This document shows positions 28,007 through 36,748 of a DNA stretch of 64,000 bases, piece after piece (the stretch's first letter is position 1; each line of letters begins with the position of its first letter). A program made the position numbers and the translations under genes. Source of the stretch: Alphaproteobacteria bacterium (GTDB lineage: Bacteria > Pseudomonadota > Alphaproteobacteria > Rhizobiales > JAKIUO01); the NCBI GenBank assembly GCA_024280895.1, contig JAJRPI010000019.1, positions 1 through 64,000 of the forward strand. The letters run 5' to 3'. The notes beneath the pieces are model-generated. The model was not told the origin of the DNA. It was given only the letters and a program-made list of their open reading frames with translations, and did not search any database.

Positions 28007-28085
28007 GTAGGGCGTCAATAGCGTAGCGTATTGCGCCACTTGAACTTTCAATCGGCGCAATACGCTGTCGCTATTGACGCCCTAC
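28007..28085. repeat. REPIN-like pair of inverted GTAG palindromes
   Basis: Two copies of a 31-32-base sequence face each other: one at 28007-28037 beginning GTAGGGCGTCAATAGCG, the other at 28054-28085 in inverse orientation. They differ by one small indel/substitution and are separated by 16 bases. Each copy is itself an imperfect palindrome (GGCG-CAATA/TATTG-CGCC) headed by GTAG, which is the layout of REP elements mobilised by RAYT (TnpA-REP) transposases. The rest of the 27827-28151 gap shows nothing else. Confidence 0.75.
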
Positions 28086-28151
28086 AATCCTAGCATTCAT
28101 CCTTGATAGCGAACTCAATATCTAGTGCGGCAAGCAAGCGAGCGAGCCGGA

Positions 28152-28191
28152 CAAAAGAAAAACCGCCTCCCTTTAAAAAGAGAGGCGGTCT
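28152..28191 (-). terminator. Intrinsic terminator of the first porin gene
   Basis: ACCGCCTC (28162-28169) pairs with GAGGCGGT (28182-28189); on the minus strand the stem is followed by TTTTCTTTTG. It lies about 30 bases after the porin stop. Confidence 0.9.
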
Positions 28192-28218
28192 TTGATATTC
28201 TTGCTTGATCAGGTTCGA

Positions 28219-29445
28219 TTAGAACTTGATGCGAGCGCCAGCCATGATCTGATTGACGTTACTTGTAGCAACATTATCATTATCCCAGCTGCGATAAGCG
28301 ATATAGAGCTCGGTAGCTGCACTATCGAAGTGCTGTACTACACCCAGACCCCACATTGTGGTGTCCCAGTTCCCAGCTGCAAGAACTCCATTATCACCAT
28401 CATAGTCATATTCGCCATATTCGGCGTAGATGCTGGTATTTCCCATGCCAGTAAAGTCACGGTTTACACCACCCTGGAGATGCCAGTATTGCTTGTCATA
28501 GATGTCAGCGGCATTACCTGCATTGTTGAAACCGCCGTCGTTTTCGGTACCAGCTGCAAAAGCAATGTTAAGGCCTGTTGGTGTATGCATCAACGAAGCT
28601 GAACCTGTGACATTCGAACCGTTAGTTCCATCATCATAGAAGGTATAACCAATGCCAGCCGCAATGCGGATAGGGCCAAATTCTCCGGCATAACGAAGAG
28701 CCATATCCCAGCCATCAGTGTCATAGTTAAGAGCACCAAAAGCAGTTGGGCCATTAAGATCAACCCAAGCTACGGAGTATGTGAACCCGCGCAGTGTTGG
28801 TGATACCCAAGCGATGGTCTCATGAACACCTTGCTCAAGATTGAAACCATTCAATGACGTAGCATTCCAAAGATTTGCCTCAGAAGTACCTGTTACACCG
28901 CGACCACCAAGAGAGATCTCGGCAACGCCATCGGTTGGAACATAAGCATGACCTATAACAAAAGTACCGAGTCTGGCATTTTTGAAGTAGATGAAGTTTT
29001 TGTCAGTCTTCAATGGTGAAACAAAACCAGGACCATGACTTGCGCCAGCTTGTGTAAGCGTGCCGCTGTTACGATCTTGTGTAACGCGAGCCCGCAGAAC
29101 ATAGCCAACGGTCCAAGTGCTTGTTAGAGCCGCGCTGCCAGCAAACTGGAAGCGTGATCCGGAAACACCATGGCCACTTGAATAAAATTCATCTTTGCCA
29201 TTTTCGTCTTCAATCCAGCCGATGTCGCGAGCGACCCAACCTGAGATTGTCAATGAAACCTTACGATTTCCTTTGCGAGCTGTTGTTGCTTCAAGTTCTG
29301 CAACGCGCTCTTCGAGGTCTGCACAACAGTCACCGCCAAGATCGGCAGCTACTGCTGGTGTCAGAGCCATTCCGCCCATCAGAAAACCAGCTGCAGCTAC
29401 GAGAGCCAACGGGCTGGATGTCTTCTTGAGTCCCCCAATAGTCAT
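28219..29445 (-). CDS. Porin, alphaproteobacterial Porin_2-like family (copy 1)
   Basis: This is an outer-membrane general-diffusion channel. The 408 residues have a signal peptide ending in PAVA-ADLGG, a CC pair and short coiled coil (DLEERVAELEATTARKGNRK), then alternating amphipathic beta strands, and end in an aromatic residue (GARIKF), as required for outer-membrane insertion. The start has GTGGAGAA upstream. It is clearly a paralogue of the next porin: they share the signal region, the SGWVARDIGWIED stretch, the RYAGEFGPIRIAAGIGYT stretch, the last residues and even bases beyond the stop, so a tandem duplication is likely. Porins of this type are abundant in Hyphomicrobiales. Confidence 0.93.
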   Translation of the reverse strand: MTIGGLKKTSSPLALVAAAGFLMGGMALTPAVAADLGGDCCADLEERVAELEATTARKGNRKVSLTISGWVARDIGWIEDENGKDEFYSSGHGVSGSRFQFAGSAALTSTWTVGYVLRARVTQDRNSGTLTQAGASHGPGFVSPLKTDKNFIYFKNARLGTFVIGHAYVPTDGVAEISLGGRGVTGTSEANLWNATSLNGFNLEQGVHETIAWVSPTLRGFTYSVAWVDLNGPTAFGALNYDTDGWDMALRYAGEFGPIRIAAGIGYTFYDDGTNGSNVTGSASLMHTPTGLNIAFAAGTENDGGFNNAGNAADIYDKQYWHLQGGVNRDFTGMGNTSIYAEYGEYDYDGDNGVLAAGNWDTTMWGLGVVQHFDSAATELYIAYRSWDNDNVATSNVNQIMAGARIKF

Positions 29446-30304
29446 ATTTTTTCTCCACTCATATCAATCGAGTTGTGATTCCGAGGGAGCAGTAAGCCTT
29501 ACAAATGATCTGCTCGTTTATTGTAAAACCCTGAATTGCCTTATGTCGTATAAAGGGCATTACAAGGGTCGTCTAAAACCCTTGCCGCAAACATGCGAAA
29601 CCAGGGCAACAACAAATCCCCAAGTGAAAAGCATCTGGTGCATAAAGCGATGCTATCAACTACTAGGGGATACAATTTACAGGAACTGTACTGGATACTT
29701 GAGGATCGAATGATCCTAACTGATCGACCATACTTGGTCTGTACAAAAGACCGAGCTGGTCTCTAGAGAAGCAACTTTGAGTAAGTGAATTTCAGTGCAT
29801 CACCGACTCGTTGTTGTTGAAGCCCATTGTTAGTGAAGCTTGGGGGGGGACGCAACCACCGTGACACGATTTTGCCTGATTCACGATATTTGCGTTGTAA
29901 AAACGCCACATCCACCCTCACAGCGCCCTAAACATAGGCTTTTCTTCCAAACAGTTCCTGAATACGCAGTACATGATTGATACCCAAAATAGGCGAACTG
30001 TGTATAAAAAGGATGAACAGCATTAACTTTTTTCCTTATTTTCGGTGCATTAGCCGATTCTTACAGTGAGCAGGTCGGGTGATGATTGGGTCCGATTCCC
30101 CTTGTTTTCCCCTGGGCGAGCAATATTGCCAGTTCGTAAACCCATTATAGCCTGCGATTATTAGCTCCCTCATCTTCCGATGGCGCAATCACTGTGGCTT
30201 GTTGCCGAACGCCAGCATGATTGTGCCGGCCATGAACGCAATAGACACTTGGCTGCTCGTCGCTACCCACCTTGACTGCACAAAACTGGGCAAGCTGTTT
30301 GCAC
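29446..30304. other. Long gap between the two porin genes
   Basis: No gene is supported. The part next to 29445 should hold the promoter and leader of the first porin. An eight-G run occurs at 29842-29849. A 64-residue minus-strand frame near 30145-30339 begins inside the second porin's terminator and has no ribosome site, so it is not called. Regulatory RNA is possible but I see no clear structure. Confidence 0.4.
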
Positions 30305-30340
30305 ACAAAAAAAATGCCCTGCTCAATCGAGCAGGGCATT
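30305..30340 (-). terminator. Intrinsic terminator of the second porin gene
   Basis: ATGCCCTGCTC (30314-30324) and its exact complement (30329-30339) form an 11-bp stem with a four-base loop, followed on the minus strand by eight U residues. This is a very strong terminator 29 bases after the porin stop. Confidence 0.95.
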
Positions 30341-30368
30341 CTTTATTCTTATATAGTATCAGGTTCGA

Positions 30369-31580
30369 TTAGAACTTGATGCGCATACCAGCAAGGATCT
30401 GCTGAACATCGCCATCTACGATATTATCATCTTCCCAGTTACGATACGCAACATACAATTCTGTTGATGCTGAGTTGAAGTTCTGAACGATACCCAGACC
30501 CCACATGACAGTATCACCTGTGCTAACTGCATTACCATCGTCATAATCACCATACTCACCATAGAGGCTTGTATTTCCAACGCCGAAGAAGTTCTGGCTG
30601 ATGCCACCTTCTACATGCCAGAACTGACGATCACTGGTGTCAGCGGCGAGCGTGTTAACACCACCGTCAAGCTCAGTACCAGCAGCAAATGCGACGTTCA
30701 AACCGGTTGGCGTATGCATCAAGGTGACTGAACCCATGACATTTGAACCATCTACAGCAAAGCCGCCTGAATTGGTAGAATCATCGGTGGTTGTATAACC
30801 GATACCTGCAGCGATACGGATTGGACCAAATTCTCCAGCGTAGCGAAGAGCCATATCCCACAAATCGACGCCTGAGTCATCTGTCGCAATGTCATTTTGG
30901 TCAACCCATGCAACGGCGACGGTAAAGCCAGCGATTGTTGGTGAGACATAGGAGATCAGGTTTTGAGCACTGCCCTGCTGAAGGTCATAGGAATTAATGC
31001 CAGCAACACCGTTCCAGCCATTACGACCAGCTGCATCGCCAGTGATGCCGCGACCGGCGAGAGAGATGTTAGCAACTCCATCGGTTGGAGCATATGTGAA
31101 ACCAGTTGTGAGAGTACCCAGTTGAGCATGTCTCAAAAAGACAAAGTTTTGATCAACATTTGTGGTTCTGGCAGTGTTAACTTGGCCAGCTGCTCCAATA
31201 GAACCTGTAAGACCACCTGCTGCACGGAGGCGCAGACGATATCCAGCTGTCCAGTTTGCAGACATTTTGGCGCTACCTGTGAACCAAACGCGAGATCTGG
31301 AGGGTCCATGACCGGCTGCATAGAATTCGTCACGGCCTGAGCCATCTTCGATCCAACCAATGTCACGAGCGACCCAACCTGAAATTGTTAGTGAAACTCT
31401 GCGATTTCCCTTGCGAGCAGTTGTCGCTTCAAGGTCAGCTACGCGCTCTTCGAGATCCGCACAGCAATCACCGCCCAAATCAGCAGCCATAGCTGGTGTA
31501 AGAGCCAAACCGCCGATAAACATACCTGCAGCGGCTACGATGGCCAGGCTGCTTGTTGACTTTAAAAGTCCCCCAATCAT
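30369..31580 (-). CDS. Porin, alphaproteobacterial Porin_2-like family (copy 2)
   Basis: This 403-residue porin is the tandem paralogue of the one at 28219-29445. It has a signal peptide ending in PAMA-ADLGG, the same CC pair and coiled coil, beta-strand repeats, and the C-terminal aromatic residue in GMRIKF. GTGGAGAA stands before the ATG. The most divergent parts are the loops after residue 85 and around 130-200, where channel size and surface exposure are set, so the two copies may differ in permeability or be expressed under different conditions. It has its own terminator, so each copy is a separate transcript. Confidence 0.93.
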   Translation of the reverse strand: MIGGLLKSTSSLAIVAAAGMFIGGLALTPAMAADLGGDCCADLEERVADLEATTARKGNRRVSLTISGWVARDIGWIEDGSGRDEFYAAGHGPSRSRVWFTGSAKMSANWTAGYRLRLRAAGGLTGSIGAAGQVNTARTTNVDQNFVFLRHAQLGTLTTGFTYAPTDGVANISLAGRGITGDAAGRNGWNGVAGINSYDLQQGSAQNLISYVSPTIAGFTVAVAWVDQNDIATDDSGVDLWDMALRYAGEFGPIRIAAGIGYTTTDDSTNSGGFAVDGSNVMGSVTLMHTPTGLNVAFAAGTELDGGVNTLAADTSDRQFWHVEGGISQNFFGVGNTSLYGEYGDYDDGNAVSTGDTVMWGLGIVQNFNSASTELYVAYRNWEDDNIVDGDVQQILAGMRIKF

Positions 31581-32084
31581 ACTACTTCTCCACTTAACTT
31601 TAATTTTACGCTACGTTGACTGCATTACCCGAACTGACAAAACAACAACATAACTTTTTTAGTTACACAACCAGGCTGAGATACTAACAATCCCGTAGAG
31701 CCTGAACTTAGATGGGTTTCACCCCACAAACGAACTCTGAACCTTTTGATCCAAGAACCCGCCCCCTAATTGATTATGGGGCAAACCTTGATGACCTAAA
31801 CTTGGCCCTTCCTGTTTGTTCCATTTCAGGATTAGACTATTGGCTCATAGCTGTAAACATTGATTAACGGTTCATTAAGGAAATGTGGCAAGGTTGTGTC
31901 ATTTGTGCCACGAAGGGGTTTCGAGAATGTGTCCCTGCCCTCCTTTGCGCGCCTGCCTCGTGACACCGAACAACAAACAGCGCGCTGGCAAACATCTACC
32001 GCGCCGCCCGTGGTCCCTAAATCGTCAGTGCGTCGCTGCAGATCCTTATCTTGTCCAGGTCGCATTTGGCGGCGGGAAGAAACA
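31581..32084. other. Intergenic region with a CtrA-type site
   Basis: No gene is supported in this gap before panC; short frames on both strands lack ribosome sites. TTAACGGTTCATTAA at 31864-31878 matches the full CtrA site TTAA-N7-TTAA used for cell-cycle control in alphaproteobacteria. No target gene is obvious nearby. The stretch next to 31580 should contain the second porin's promoter. Confidence 0.4.
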
Positions 32085-32126
32085 CACTCTATATAGACAT
32101 GTCAAACAAGCCCTATATATAGAGTG
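32085..32126 (+). promoter_or_regulatory. Inverted repeat just before panC
   Basis: CACTCTATATA (32085-32095) has a perfect 11-base complement at 32116-32126, 18 bases before the panC ATG. The AT-rich arms and 20-base spacer suggest an operator or a leader hairpin that could sequester the weak ribosome site. No U-run follows, so it is not a terminator in the plus direction. Confidence 0.45.
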
Positions 32127-32143
32127 AGAAAAAAAACTAGCTA

Positions 32144-32998
32144 ATGAGCATAAAATTGAACACCATATCCAAGTTTGCCGATCTGAAAACAACGAGATCA
32201 ACATGGCGGCACAATAATCAGACGATTGCCCTGGTCCCGACAATGGGTGCCCTGCACGAAGGTCATTTGTCGCTGGTCAAGCTGGCGCACACCGTTGCCA
32301 GCAAAGTCATCGTCTCCATATTTGTTAATCCAAAGCAGTTTGGGCAAGGTGAGGATCTCGATGAGTATCCTCGCGACCTCAACAGTGATCTTGGCAAGCT
32401 TGAAGAAATCGGGGTCGACCTCGTCTACGCACCTGACGCTGACCAGATTTATCCCCATGGGTTTTCAACAGTCATTTCGGTAACTGGTATTTCTGAGGGG
32501 CTTTGCGGCGCTTCACGTCCCCATTTTTTTGGAGGCGTCGCAACGGTGGTGACGAAATTATTACTGCATTGCACTCCCGACATCGCGATATTTGGCGAAA
32601 AGGATTACCAGCAATTGCTGGTAATCAGACGCCTTGTGACCGATCTTGACCTGCCTGTTGACGTGATGGGGGGCCCCATCGTGCGCGAATCCGATGGGCT
32701 GGCACTCTCATCACGCAATATTTATTTGTCGAAACAAGACCGACAAACAGCTCCCATGCTTCATAAAGCACTGATGAGCACCCGTGCACAGCTCCTCAAG
32801 GGGGTCTCCATGCACCAAGTGGCATCACAAACAACCGATCAGCTGATCAAAGCGGGTTTCAAACTCGACTATTTCGAGCTGCGCGACGCCAACACGCTGG
32901 CACCAATGGACCAATATGGCGGTCAGCCGGCGCGACTATTGATCGCGACCACGCTTGGGCGCACAAGGCTTATCGACAATATCGCCGTTATAGGGTAG
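32144..32998 (+). CDS. panC: Pantothenate synthetase
   Basis: PanC condenses pantoate and beta-alanine with ATP to pantothenate, the coenzyme A precursor. The 284 residues carry PTMGALHEGHLSLV (the HIGH-like ATP motif), VNPKQFGQGEDLDEYPR, FGEKDYQQLLVIRR and GLALSSRNIYLS (the KMSKS-equivalent region). The start is weakly supported by GAGTGAG upstream. Unlike many bacteria it is not paired with panB here. The next gene follows after 71 bases with a small hairpin between. Confidence 0.97.
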   Translation: MSIKLNTISKFADLKTTRSTWRHNNQTIALVPTMGALHEGHLSLVKLAHTVASKVIVSIFVNPKQFGQGEDLDEYPRDLNSDLGKLEEIGVDLVYAPDADQIYPHGFSTVISVTGISEGLCGASRPHFFGGVATVVTKLLLHCTPDIAIFGEKDYQQLLVIRRLVTDLDLPVDVMGGPIVRESDGLALSSRNIYLSKQDRQTAPMLHKALMSTRAQLLKGVSMHQVASQTTDQLIKAGFKLDYFELRDANTLAPMDQYGGQPARLLIATTLGRTRLIDNIAVIG

Positions 32999-33013
32999 AG
33001 CCTGATCTCAATG

Positions 33014-33034
33014 CGGGGGTAACCCCGTTCTTAC
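33014..33034 (+). terminator. Possible weak terminator after panC
   Basis: CGGGG-GTAA-CCCCG (33014-33027) is a stable GNRA-type tetraloop hairpin followed by TTCTTACTC, a poor U-run. It may reduce read-through from panC into the next gene. Confidence 0.45.
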
Positions 33035-33069
33035 TCTTATATATACACTGATTAGAACCGGGGACAGAT

Positions 33070-33861
33070 ATGCCAGCATCGGCACTTATGAATGTCATGA
33101 CCAAGGCCGCACGCAAAGCCGGACGCGCCCTTTCGCGCGATTTTGGAGAAGTCGAGCATTTGCAGGTGGCCACCAAGGGACCCGCCGATTTCGTTTCGCG
33201 CGCCGACCACCGGGCCGAAAAAATCATCTATGAGGAACTGGCGCACGCCCGTCCCCATTATAATTTTTTGATGGAAGAGCGCGGAATTGTTGAGGGAAGC
33301 GATAAAACCCATCGATGGATCGTCGATCCGCTGGACGGCACCACCAATTATTTGCACGGCATCCCTCAATTTGCCATATCGATCGCTCTCGAGCGCGACG
33401 GCAAACTGGTGGCTGGATTGATCTATAATCCTGTCATGGATGAAATGTTCACTGCTGAAAAAGGTTCAGGAGCCTTTTTAAACGACCGCCGCATCCGGGT
33501 CGCTGGACGCGAGAAGCTTGAAGACTGTGTAGTTGTGACCGGCGTGCCGCATCGTGGAAAGTCCGGTAAAGAGGTATTTATTCAAGAATGCCGGGACGTT
33601 ATGCAAACAGTTGTTGGCATCAGGCGCACCGGATCTGCAGCGATTGATCTCGCCTGGGTGGCCGCTGGCCGCTTTGATGGATATTGGGAGCGCGGTATTC
33701 AGGCCTGGGATATGGCTGCCGGAATTGTGCTGGTACGCGAAGCAGGCGGGATGGTCTCTGATGCCGAAGGTGGACATGATATGCTCCTGAAGGGAAGCAT
33801 TGTTGCAGGCACGGCCCCCATTCAGAGCGAGCTGCAAAAAACCATCTCTCCAAATTCCTAA
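33070..33861 (+). CDS. suhB: Inositol monophosphatase family protein (SuhB-like)
   Basis: Members of this Mg2+-dependent phosphatase family act on inositol monophosphate and related sugar or nucleotide phosphates, and SuhB also binds RNA polymerase antitermination complexes. The 263 residues have the metal site MEERG, the signature WIVDPLDGTTNYLHG, and the second signature WDMAAGIVLVREAGG. GGGGACAG lies upstream of the ATG. True substrate cannot be told from sequence; the suhB symbol is by closest resemblance. Confidence 0.93.
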   Translation: MPASALMNVMTKAARKAGRALSRDFGEVEHLQVATKGPADFVSRADHRAEKIIYEELAHARPHYNFLMEERGIVEGSDKTHRWIVDPLDGTTNYLHGIPQFAISIALERDGKLVAGLIYNPVMDEMFTAEKGSGAFLNDRRIRVAGREKLEDCVVVTGVPHRGKSGKEVFIQECRDVMQTVVGIRRTGSAAIDLAWVAAGRFDGYWERGIQAWDMAAGIVLVREAGGMVSDAEGGHDMLLKGSIVAGTAPIQSELQKTISPNS

Positions 33862-34013
33862 GTCATTAGCTCTGGCAAAAGCCGTGATATTGCAATAGAT
33901 TTGCATTTATCCTGCCACAATATCTGTATATTGTAGATCAGGCTGGCAAAACGGGATCAAACTAAATCGTTAGATCCTTACAAATAAAATCCTTTGGGGG
34001 GATGTGCGAAAAG

Positions 34014-35027
34014 ATGGTTGAAATGCACTATCAGAATTCACTGACAAAACCGTCTGTTTTTCTGCGTTGGATGTTCTTGTTCCTGATGGCCTGCGGTTTT
34101 CTTGGGCTTTTGCTTTATTCGCAAATATTTCGCGCCTTCATGGCCAATCCGGGCCTCAATGGCCTGATTGCCGGTGTTTTGCTGTTTGGCACCATCTATT
34201 CCTTTCGCCAAATCATCCAGCTATATCCAGAAATTAACTGGGTCAATCATTTTCGCCTGTCTGACATCACCCAATCTCAAAGAAAACCACCGGTCCTTCT
34301 CTCGCCCATGGTCAAGCTGCTCGGGGATCGCCCCGGCGCGATCGCCCTTTCGACCGGTTCCATGCGCTCTATTCTTGATTCCGTTGGTTCTCGCCTCGAT
34401 GAAACGCGCGACACCTCTCGCTATTTGATTGGCCTACTGGTGTTTCTAGGACTGCTTGGGACTTTTTGGGGATTGCTGGAAACTATTAATTCTGTTGGTA
34501 AGACCATCGGGTCGCTGCCAACTGGTGGTGACAATCTAAGCGGACTGGAAGACCTGATCTCGGGTCTAAAAGCCCCGTTGTCTGGAATGGGAACGGCCTT
34601 TAGTTCTTCCTTGTTCGGCCTGGCAGGCTCCTTGATACTTGGTTTCCTTGACCTTCAGGCCTCTCACGCACAAAATCGTTTTTACAATGAGCTCGAAGAC
34701 TGGCTGGCCTCTATTACCACACTTGGAGAGGCGGACGGCTCTTCTGGTTCTGAGTCCTCGCAAATTGGCTATGCCGTTCAAGAGCTACAGCGCAGCATCG
34801 CCTTGCTCACCCAAAATCTGCAACAAAGTGGTGGTGGTGGCAGTGGCCGAGGTCCAGATGGGGGAGTTCGAGAGCTCGCTAGTGGCATTGACGGGCTTGT
34901 CAAACAAATGCGCGCCGAACAGCAAGTGGTCCGCGAATGGATGGACGAACAGGCCAATCAACAATCAGATATTTCCTCAGCCCTCAAAACCATCAGCGGC
35001 AAACCGCCAGGACCTTTCCGGAGATAG
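34014..35027 (+). CDS. MotA/TolQ/ExbB-type proton-channel protein
   Basis: This inner-membrane protein belongs to the ion-channel family that drives energy-using machines with a MotB/TolR/ExbD-like partner. I start at the ATG at 34014 because a six-G ribosome site lies 10-11 bases before it but abuts the earlier ATG at 34002. The 337 residues have two N-terminal helices (about 15-35 and 47-65) and the family core LLVFLGLLGTFWGLLETI and GMGTAFSSSLFGLAGSLILGF, then a glycine-rich, charged cytoplasmic tail. It is followed three bases later by a MotB-like partner. No flagellar genes are present, and the substrate process is unknown. Confidence 0.88.
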   Translation: MVEMHYQNSLTKPSVFLRWMFLFLMACGFLGLLLYSQIFRAFMANPGLNGLIAGVLLFGTIYSFRQIIQLYPEINWVNHFRLSDITQSQRKPPVLLSPMVKLLGDRPGAIALSTGSMRSILDSVGSRLDETRDTSRYLIGLLVFLGLLGTFWGLLETINSVGKTIGSLPTGGDNLSGLEDLISGLKAPLSGMGTAFSSSLFGLAGSLILGFLDLQASHAQNRFYNELEDWLASITTLGEADGSSGSESSQIGYAVQELQRSIALLTQNLQQSGGGGSGRGPDGGVRELASGIDGLVKQMRAEQQVVREWMDEQANQQSDISSALKTISGKPPGPFRR

Positions 35028-35030
35028 ATC

Positions 35031-36065
35031 ATGGCTTCCTACTCACGATCAAACCGCCGATCAAACAGTAGCGCTGATTATTGGCCTGGCTTCGTTGATG
35101 CCATGGCCACCTTGCTATTGGTTATGACATTTTTACTATCCGTTTTCATGCTGACCAACTTCTTCGTTTCGCAAGAAGTTAGCGGCAAGGACACCGCCCT
35201 GCAACGGCTGACCCGTCAAATCACCGAGCTCACCGAACTCTTGTCGCTGGAACAAACAAAAAAGCAAAAACTCGAAGGCAGTATCGCCTCTCTCTCGGCG
35301 TCATTGGCGACCTCGGATGGAGAAAAATCCCGCTTACAAGGCCTCATTGGCCTTGAAAGCAATAAATCCAAAACAGCCAATGCAAAAATTTCTGGACTAT
35401 CTGGCTCGCTGGAAGATCAAAAGAAGATCAGCACCGGCGCCCTTGCAAAAGTCGAGTTGCTCAATCACCAAATGGCCGCTCTGCGACGCCAATTAGCTGC
35501 GATTAATGCCTCTCTTGATGCGGCACAGGCGCGCGAAAACAAAAATAAAACCAGAATCGCCGACCTTGGCAAACGGCTTAATATCGCGCTAGCCCGTAAA
35601 GTTCAGGAATTGTCACGCTATCGCTCTGAATTTTTTGGACGTTTGCGGCAGGTGCTGGGAGATCGCGATGATATACGCGTTGTCGGTGATCGATTCGTGT
35701 TCCAATCGGAAGTGTTGTTTTCAGCCGGTTCCGCAGAACTTAATCCATTAGCCGCCATTCAGCTCAATCAATTTGCACAGGCGCTGGTCTCGCTAGAAGG
35801 CGAGATCCCCGAGGAAATCAACTGGATATTGCGGGTTGATGGACATACCGATGCGACGCCAATTCAAACCCCACAATTCCCAAGCAACTGGGAACTTTCA
35901 TCGGCAAGAGCGCTCTCGGTTGTGCGCTATTTTACTTCACAAGGGGTCAAGCCATCAAGATTGATGGCCGCTGGATTCGCAGAATTTAGGCCCCTTGCAT
36001 TAGGGGATGATCCAGAAATACATCGCCGCAACCGTCGTATTGAGCTCAAATTGACCAATCAGTAG
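35031..36065 (+). CDS. MotB-like protein with OmpA peptidoglycan-binding domain
   Basis: This is the presumed partner of the preceding channel protein. The 344 residues have one helix (about 24-47) whose start YWPGFVDAMATLLLVMTFLL contains Asp23, placed like the proton-carrying Asp of MotB. A long coiled coil (about 55-195) follows, then a C-terminal OmpA-type domain with VDGHTDATPI, NWELSSARALSVVRYF and RRNRRIELKL that should bind peptidoglycan. The pair resembles a stator complex that transmits ion flow across the periplasm. Such pairs are widespread in alphaproteobacteria outside flagellar loci. Confidence 0.9.
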   Translation: MASYSRSNRRSNSSADYWPGFVDAMATLLLVMTFLLSVFMLTNFFVSQEVSGKDTALQRLTRQITELTELLSLEQTKKQKLEGSIASLSASLATSDGEKSRLQGLIGLESNKSKTANAKISGLSGSLEDQKKISTGALAKVELLNHQMAALRRQLAAINASLDAAQARENKNKTRIADLGKRLNIALARKVQELSRYRSEFFGRLRQVLGDRDDIRVVGDRFVFQSEVLFSAGSAELNPLAAIQLNQFAQALVSLEGEIPEEINWILRVDGHTDATPIQTPQFPSNWELSSARALSVVRYFTSQGVKPSRLMAAGFAEFRPLALGDDPEIHRRNRRIELKLTNQ

Positions 36066-36074
36066 AAGCTATGA

Positions 36075-36635
36075 TTATTCGCTCAGTAATTGATCAATCA
36101 ACTGTTCGGAGGCAGCGACATCAAATGAGCCAAAACGCTGAAAGCGGATACGGCCCAGCTTGTCGATGATGGCCATCTCTGGCGTCCCCTTGGTATTGAA
36201 CTTGCGCATGGTGAGGGGGACATAATGACCTTTTTGCTGTTGATCAACACCAACAGGATGCTCAATCCCCTTCTCTTTTAGATATTTTTTGAGGCGTGCC
36301 GGGTTTTGGTAGTTGTGGCCTTCAAAAACCGTATGGATGCTCACAAACTGTATTTTCCCCGCTTTCGCCTGATCAGCATATTTTTGTTCCCACTTGTGCA
36401 TCAACGGGATCGAGAAACTATTGCAGCCTGGGCACCATAGCTGAAAGAAATCTATCACAACGACCTTGCCCTTCAGCTCTGACAGCTTGAATCCCTTGGA
36501 GTTGAACCATTGTGATATTTCCCATTCGGGAGCTGGCTGAGACATACCGGCAGGCAAGTTTTTGGCGATTGCTGGCGCTGGTACTGATAGCCCAAGAATG
36601 AGAGAGAGGAGCACAGTTCGGCCAAATATAATCAT
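36075..36635 (-). CDS. TlpA/thioredoxin-like redoxin, periplasmic
   Basis: The 186 residues have a signal peptide (to about residue 24, PAPAIA) and a thioredoxin fold with CPGC in FFQLWCPGCNSF, plus the usual GTPEMAIIDKLGRI. The spacing between the CxxC and the conserved Pro is longer than in simple thioredoxins. It probably reduces or handles thiol substrates in the periplasm; the partner is unknown. It converges with the MotB-like gene (nine-base gap). Confidence 0.85.
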   Translation of the reverse strand: MIIFGRTVLLSLILGLSVPAPAIAKNLPAGMSQPAPEWEISQWFNSKGFKLSELKGKVVVIDFFQLWCPGCNSFSIPLMHKWEQKYADQAKAGKIQFVSIHTVFEGHNYQNPARLKKYLKEKGIEHPVGVDQQQKGHYVPLTMRKFNTKGTPEMAIIDKLGRIRFQRFGSFDVAASEQLIDQLLSE

Positions 36636-36748
36636 ATTAATTAGTCACCTCGGGTTGAAATAATGCACCAGCATAACTTTCAACCACGATATATGACCAA
36701 TAAACATCTCGTGACCCATTGTCGGACCGGCTTTTTTACATCCGATTT

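Noticed and set aside
30145-30339. 64-residue minus-strand frame downstream of the second porin
   Set aside because: Its start lies inside the terminator stem and no ribosome site precedes it.
31860-32127. Two plus-strand frames and one minus-strand frame before panC
   Set aside because: Overlapping one another, basic or cysteine-rich by chance composition, and lacking ribosome sites.
34014-36065. Zorya-type defence system (ZorA/ZorB)
   Set aside because: The pair has the MotA/MotB-like fold, but the channel protein lacks the very long tail of ZorA and no ZorC, ZorD or ZorE gene is adjacent.
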